Source of the DNA: Lichina pygmaea | Taxonomy: Eukaryota; Ascomycota; Lichinomycetes; Lichinales; Lichinaceae | Reading direction: 5' to 3' | Length of the DNA stretch: 64,000 nt | NCBI GenBank assembly: GCA_963422465.1 | Contig: OY730174.1 | Coordinates: 1,984,001-2,048,000 of the forward strand | In this document: in pieces, positions 58,970 through 64,000 of the stretch | Numbering within the stretch: position 1 is the first letter of the stretch | Layout: every line of letters starts with the position of its first letter | The notes under the pieces: generated by a model | The model's database searches: none | What the model was told of the DNA's origin: nothing | The model's input: only the letters and a program-made list of their open reading frames with translations | Position numbers and translations under genes: made by a program

Positions 58970-61900
58970 CCACTTGACCAGGTATTCGATTTTCCGTCCG
59001 CTTCTCCGGCTGTCTAGGATCCTTTCGACATCGTACTCTTCTTCGTCGTCCTCGAAGTGCCATTCTGTTTCGATTGCTGCGTCGCTGGGTGCTGGCTCGA
59101 GCAGCGAGACATGGAATACTCGGTGTATCCGTGCCTTTTTTGGCAGTCTCAGTCGGTAGTTGACTTCTCCAGTGCACTTCTCAATCTCAAACAGTCTGAT
59201 TCGTACATGATCCAGCTTTTTGCTTGGTCACTTCGAGCGCAGGTTTTTTGTTGACAAATAGACCTTATCCCCCCTCTCCAGGGTTGGTCCCTTCAACCTT
59301 TTGCTGTTTAGGCGGTGGCTTGTTGTCTTTTGTGCAGATTCAATTGCAGTCTTCATTTCCTCATGCATAGCAGTGAGTTTTTCGACGTTTGTTGAAGTGC
59401 CACTTCCAGCCGCCATCGCTTCCCAGCGGGGGTTTCTGCCGTAGTTCGCAAAGAACGGCGTCATGCCCATCACGCTGTGTTGCTGATCGTTGTACGCAAA
59501 CTGAGCCATTGGTAGCAGTTCTACCCAATCGTCCTGTCGGTGGTTGACGTAGTGGCGTAGGTACTGTTCCATCGTCTGGTTTGTTCTCTCAGTTTGTCCG
59601 TCTGTTTGTGGATGGTAGGCAGTAGACATCCTCGTGTCTATCCCTAGCTGTCTTGTCCACGTGTTCCAGAATTTCGAGGTGAAGAGTTTGTCTCGATCCG
59701 AGATAATCTTCGTGGGTAGTCCTCGCTGGCTAACCAATTCTTTGAGCAGGACATTGGCGAGTTCGCTCGCTGTTCCTGTCTCTCGCCACGGGATCAGGTG
59801 AGCGTATTTGGTGAGTTTGTCAACAACCACCAAGATACTGTCATATTTCACCTTTGTTACCGGGTCCTCTGACCTCGGCAGCTTCACCACAAAATCCATT
59901 GTGATAGTATCCCAAGCCGCTTCTGGGAGGTCCATTTGTTGACTCTCTCCATAGGGTTTGTGGCGTGACGGTTTGTTTTTCGCACACTCTTCGCAGTTGT
60001 GAATAAATTCCGTCACTTTCCGCTTCATTCCGTTGAAGTGGTAACATCTCCAGATCTTTTCCAGGGTCTTGTCTCACCCAGGATGTCTGTGTAGAGGTCC
60101 ATCGTGATGTTGTCGAATCACGTCCTCTTGTGCGCTCTCTGGCACTTCTTCCTTGTTCGTGGCCGCAACGTTGTGGCCTAGGGTCAGGAGTGCACCCATT
60201 TCTTCAGTTCTCGCTAACTGAGGTTGAGCATAGACCAGAGTTTGTCCTTTTGTCACTAGGATTGGGCGCTCTTCTGTCGTGTCGTCTGTCGTCATATCAG
60301 GCCGCCTGCTAAGCGCGTCCGCTCGTGCGTTTTCTGATCCTTTTCGATAGAAGATCTGGAAGTCGTATGAAGCTAAAAGCTCCGCCCATCGGACTTGTCG
60401 TCTGTTTAGCTTCTTCGTTGTCGTGAAGTAAGCCAAGTTCTTGTGGTCTGAGTACACGTCCACTGTGTACTTTGCTCCTTCCAGGTAAGGTCTCCACTCC
60501 TGGAATGTGTCGACAATCGCTAACAACTCCTTGTCGTGAACATCGTACCTGAGTTCTGGGCCAGAGAACTTTCTCGATCAGTATGCGACAGGGTGTAGGC
60601 GGTTTTCGGCGTCTGGTTGACACAAGCAAGATCCAAGTGCTTGGTCTGAGGCATCTGTCTCCATGATGATCCGCCGTCCGGGATCAAATGATGCCAGTAT
60701 GGGTGCGGAGGTGAACTTCTCTTTCAGCTCCTGGAACGCTCTCTCTTGGCTGTTCCCCCATGTGAAGGTTTCTTCCTTCTTTGTTAGTTCAGTCAAGGGT
60801 GCTGCTGTCCTTGAGTACTCCTTGATGAATCGTCAGTAGAAGTTCGCAAATCCTAGGAAGGATTGGACTTCTTTGAGGTTTTTGGGTGTTGGCCAGTCTT
60901 GTACTGCCGTGATCTTTGTATCGTCCATACGGATTCCTTCCGTCGTCAGGATCGATCCCAAATATTCCACTTCTTTCACGTGGAAGACGCTCTTATCAAG
61001 GCGTAACCTCATTCCTGCTTCTTGGAGTGCATGTAGGATCTTCTTGACATGCTGTCTGTGCTCCTCCAGGGTTCCATTGGTGTAAACCAAGACATCGTCG
61101 ATATAAGCGGTAACAAATATATCCAGGTATTGTCGGAGGATGGTGTTAATGAGTGATTGGAACATCGCCGGTGCATTCGTAAGGCCGAATGGCATAACAG
61201 TATACTCGTAATGCCCGTACCTCGTACGAAAGGCTGTCTTCCATTCTTCGCCATCTTTCATCCTAACCAGGTTGAAAGCGCCTCGGATGTCGAACTTGGT
61301 AAACCACTTGGCTCCTTGGATTTGGTCCTGGATTTCCGATATTAACGGTAGCGGGTAGCGATTCTTAATCGTGATCGCATTAAGCTGCCGGTAGTCGACA
61401 CACAGTCGTAATTTGCCGTCTTTCTTTGGCACAAACAATATCGGGTATCCGGCCGGTGATGTTGAAGGTCTTATGAACCCTTTCGCTAGGTTCTCGTCCA
61501 GGTAATCTCTTAGGGCCTCAAGCTCCTTTGCTGATAGAGCGTAAATAGGGCCATGTGTGGGTTTCTTTCCGTCTTCCAGCGGAATTTCGTGATCCCACTC
61601 TTGGTGTTCCGGTAGCGTCGCGACCGCTTCCTCACCAAACATCTCCTGGTAGTCTTTATACTCACTTGGCAGCTGCGGTGCCTGAGTCTCGCCCACGGTG
61701 TCATGCGTGGTGCAAAGTTGATGGTTTCGGGGCTTCATCCAAGCCACATAGGCTTGCCCTCGCCGGTGGTGCTTCTTCCACCCTGCATATGAGATCTCTT
61801 TGATTCTCACTTTCTCTGGCTCTGCTCGAGTTGCCAGACTCCTCTTCGGAAAGACTAGGTGCCTTCTTTTCCAGTCGATCCTTGGGTTTTGACTTTCCAA

Positions 61901-62386
61901 CCACGGAAGACCCAATATAACTTCATGTGGTATCTGGACCAAGTCGAATTCTTCTGATCCGATTGTCGTACTGTCGACACACAGTCGTAGGTTCTTGGTC
62001 TCCTTCATCACTCGTCCTTGGTTGTTGGAGAGTGGTGTCCCGTCCACTACTGTTAGTTGGTATGGATTCCTCTTTTCCTGAGTCGGGATCTTGTGCTTCC
62101 TGGCGAAACTTTCTGACATGAAGTTGCCAGTAGCTCCAGAGTTGATCATGGTGTTCGTCAGATGCCCGTTGACTCTCATCCTGATGCGAAAATGCGGACT
62201 GCAGGCTGTCGCGTCGAGGCTCTGCTCGACCCCTTCTCTCCGGAGTGTTGTCTTGCCTGCTCTTCCGACTCCGGATTTGAAGAGCACTGCTAGTTTTTTG
62301 AACAACCAAGACCCTGAGCCTGGCGTTCTGCCACGTGTCTTTCGCATTTTTCGGTGAAGCATAGCTCCCATGCGTCTTCTCCACAA
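58970..62386 (-). pseudogene. Element B pol, broken by four in-frame TGA codons
   Basis: One frame from about 62386 to about 58970. Protease reads MINSGATGNFMS, with Asn in place of the catalytic Asp (DSGA becomes NSGA). RT: PEHQEWDHEIPL, VDYRQLNAITIKNRYPLP, YIDDVLVYT (intact YxDD), FLGFANFY. RNase H: METDASDQALGSC, YDVHDKELLAIV, VYSDHKNLAYFTTTK. Integrase: HPG, FIHNCEECAKNK, MDFVVKLPRSEDP, STAYHPQTDGQTERTN. Chromodomain: YDVERILDSRRSGRKIEYLV (about 58990-59060). TGA codons have lowest bases 60833, 60578, 60074 and 59228; the first aligns with Arg in element A. The 62386 end overlaps gag in another frame by about 97 bases, as expected for gag-to-pol frameshifting. The exact 3' end is uncertain. 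Confidence 0.88.
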
Positions 62387-63834
62387 TCATCGCGTTCTTT
62401 CCCTTGCTGGCTTAGCTGGTGCTTGATGCTCCAGGCTTTCTTGTGGTATTCTGGGCCAGGGAAGTAGTGCCTTCTCCTTTTCTCTAGGAGATGTTCCTTG
62501 CAGTGGTGGTCCTCACATCCTTTCCAATAAGGACGTCCGCAGGCTGGTGTCGTAGCCTGGTGAAGGTCCACTTGCGCTGCGATGTCTCGGGGCTGTGAGA
62601 TGCTGATGGTGTCGTCCACCCATCGCGTCACTCTTGCTTCGCCGTCCTCCGACAAGGTCGCATCCTGTCGTCAGAGTAGTGGTGTCTCGGGAACTGGTGG
62701 CATGCCGGTTATGTCAATCTCGTAGTCTGTTGTGTCGAATTCGGAGATCAGGTCATCCTCCCAATGAACCTTATCGATCTGGTCTTGGATTGCGTGCAGG
62801 TCCTCCAGTGACCTCTGCAGATCGTTCTCCAGTCTTTCGATGTGCTGTCTGAGATTGTCCTCCTGTCCGAGGAGTGTTGCTTCTGACCGGTTCATGGGTA
62901 GCGTGCCTCTGGGGGCCCTCGGTGGCTTCTGAATACCCTTGCCTTTCCAGGCACCGGTGGCATTCAACTGCTTACCCTTGCCTTCTTTCTTCTTCTTGCT
63001 TTGGCAGTTGGCTGCGAGGTGTCCTACCTTCTGGCAATTGTAACACTTCCGTGTTTCTTTCTTCTTTGTTGCCTGTGGTGTTGTTGCATCAATCTCCATG
63101 GGTGTCAAGCCGTACTTGTCTTGTGCTGGCGCTGTCTTTTTGCCCCATGGCCTTGCATGCTTGCCTCACTTCTCAAGTTCTCGTTCGAACTGTCGGTCGT
63201 CGATGCGTACTGCTGTGTCGATCATATCCTCAAGGTCGGTGGGTCGGTCTCCTCGTGCGATGTCATCCTTGACTCGTTCCTTGAGAGCTTGGTAGAATAG
63301 TGCTGTCAAGGCACTGTCTCCCCATTGTGTCCTCACTGACAGCTGTTGGAACTTCACCGCGAAGTCTGATGCTGACCCTGTCTGCCGTAGTGCTTGGAGC
63401 TTTTGTTCCGCATCTTGTTCTTCATCAATGACCCTGAAGGTCTTCTTCATCTGGGTCTTGAAGGTAGAGAATCTCCCAATGATCTGCCGTGTCGTGGTCT
63501 CCATGCTAGAGGGATCTTCCTTGTTGTCGAGGAAGTCTTGTAGGTAGACATTAAACCAGGCAAATGTCAGTCCGTCCAGGTAGGAAGCTGCGAACAGCAC
63601 CTTCTCCTGTTCCGTAGGGAATTGTGCGGCGTTGAATCCGTAGTAAAGCTCAAGCTGAGAGAAGAATAATTCCAATCCCCCTCGTGATCCATCGTACCTC
63701 TTCGGCATACCTACCTTCAACGGCTTTGGAGGTAAGGTGAGGGTGGTAGGGACAGGTGGTTCCTGGGCTTGCGCCTGAGGCGCAGCCCGGGCTTGGCCTG
63801 CCTGCGAAGGGGTAGGGCTGCGTGGATCTGCCAT
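62290..63834 (-). pseudogene. Element B gag (capsid plus CCHC zinc knuckle), two in-frame TGA
   Basis: Starts MADPRSPTPSQAGQ 39 bases inside the 5' LTR. The capsid-like region includes MPKRYDGSRGGLELFFSQLE and LFAASYLDGLTFAWFNVYL, then QWGDSALTALFYQALKERVK; the nucleocapsid knuckle is CYNCQKVGHLAANC; a coiled coil (LRQHIERLENDLQRSLEDL) follows. TGA codons have lowest bases 63166 and 62671, both before or after Lys/Leu where Arg is likely. The frame runs on to 62290, overlapping pol. Confidence 0.88.
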
Positions 63835-63872
63835 CGTATTGAGCTGGTGTCCTATGTGTTAGAGGCTGAAAC

Positions 63873-64000
63873 TGTTAAAGGCCAGTCCACGTTCACACAG
63901 AATGTGGGTGGTCCTGTCTTCGACCGAGGAGGGCAGGGACTCAATAGATGAATAGCAAGTGGGGTAACTCTCTTGCTATTGTCGCTCGTAATGTGCTTTC
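63873..64000 (-). mobile_element. Start of element B 5' LTR, cut by the window end
   Basis: 128 bases nearly identical to 58022-58149; I see one clear difference (GTCACTC versus GTCGCTC) before the final few bases diverge. High LTR identity points to a recent insertion. Confidence 0.9.

Larger units (their letters stand above)
58022..64000 (-). mobile_element. Element B: Ty3/gypsy chromovirus inserted in element A, 5' LTR cut by window end
   Basis: 3' LTR at 58022-58434 and the start of the matching 5' LTR at 63873. Between them, on the minus strand: gag, protease, RT, RNase H, integrase, chromodomain, then an antisense ORF. A polypurine tract (minus strand GGAGGGAGGGGATGG, 58435-58449) sits against the 3' LTR. 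It is younger than A, since it interrupts A. Gag and pol carry only TGA stops, six in all. Confidence 0.9.

Overview
The window looks like nuclear DNA of a filamentous ascomycete (Pezizomycotina, probably Sordariomycetes). The evidence is GC-rich genes with short GT-AG introns and CTAAC-like branch sites, a fungal Mediator MED5, a Cdc25-type Ras exchange factor with an SH3 domain, a fungal GPI-anchored Cys-rich protein, and Ty3/gypsy chromoviruses of the type common in this group. No rRNA, tRNA or CRISPR array was found. There is one 200-base assembly gap (12814-13013). The species cannot be named from sequence alone.

Layout. 1-12.7 kb: the 3' part of MED5 (+), a repeat-rich spacer, a two-exon predicted secreted protein (-) and a Ras guanine-nucleotide exchange factor (-). 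12.7-27.0 kb: a 14-kb gene-poor block with homopolymer runs, many GTAC-rich motifs, minisatellites, LINE 3'-tail relics and a 1-kb foldback element. 27.0-50.0 kb: a gene-dense block with an aldo/keto reductase (+), the mismatch-repair/meiotic protein MLH3 (-), a conserved low-complexity protein (+), a GPI-anchored Cys-rich cell-surface protein (+), the large subunit of ribonucleotide reductase RNR1 (-) divergent from a lipoate-protein ligase (+), and a CaMKK/Snf1-activating type kinase (-). 50.0-64.0 kb: a transposon nest holding LINE fragments, a small spliced gene split by a solo LTR, LTR fragments, a decayed Ty3/gypsy chromovirus (element A), and a second chromovirus (element B) inserted into A and running off the window.

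How it fits together. The host genes are housekeeping or signalling genes: transcription (MED5), Ras/cAMP signalling (Cdc25-like), nutrient-kinase signalling (CaMKK-like), dNTP supply (RNR1, with MCB boxes in its promoter), recombination (MLH3) and lipoylation (LplA). Several exon joins were worked out by hand. The MLH3 C-terminus, the RNR1 last 44-nt exon and the GPI protein all recover their family motifs only after splicing.

Most interesting. Both chromoviruses carry, antisense between pol and the 3' LTR, an ORF encoding an exact Zn2Cys6 cysteine pattern followed by a probable coiled coil. In B this antisense ORF is intact although gag and pol are broken. Both elements are broken almost only by CpG transitions: CGA to TGA stops, and Asp to Asn in catalytic residues. 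A near-palindromic 11-mer (TACGGAAGTAC) occurs ten times, always outside genes.
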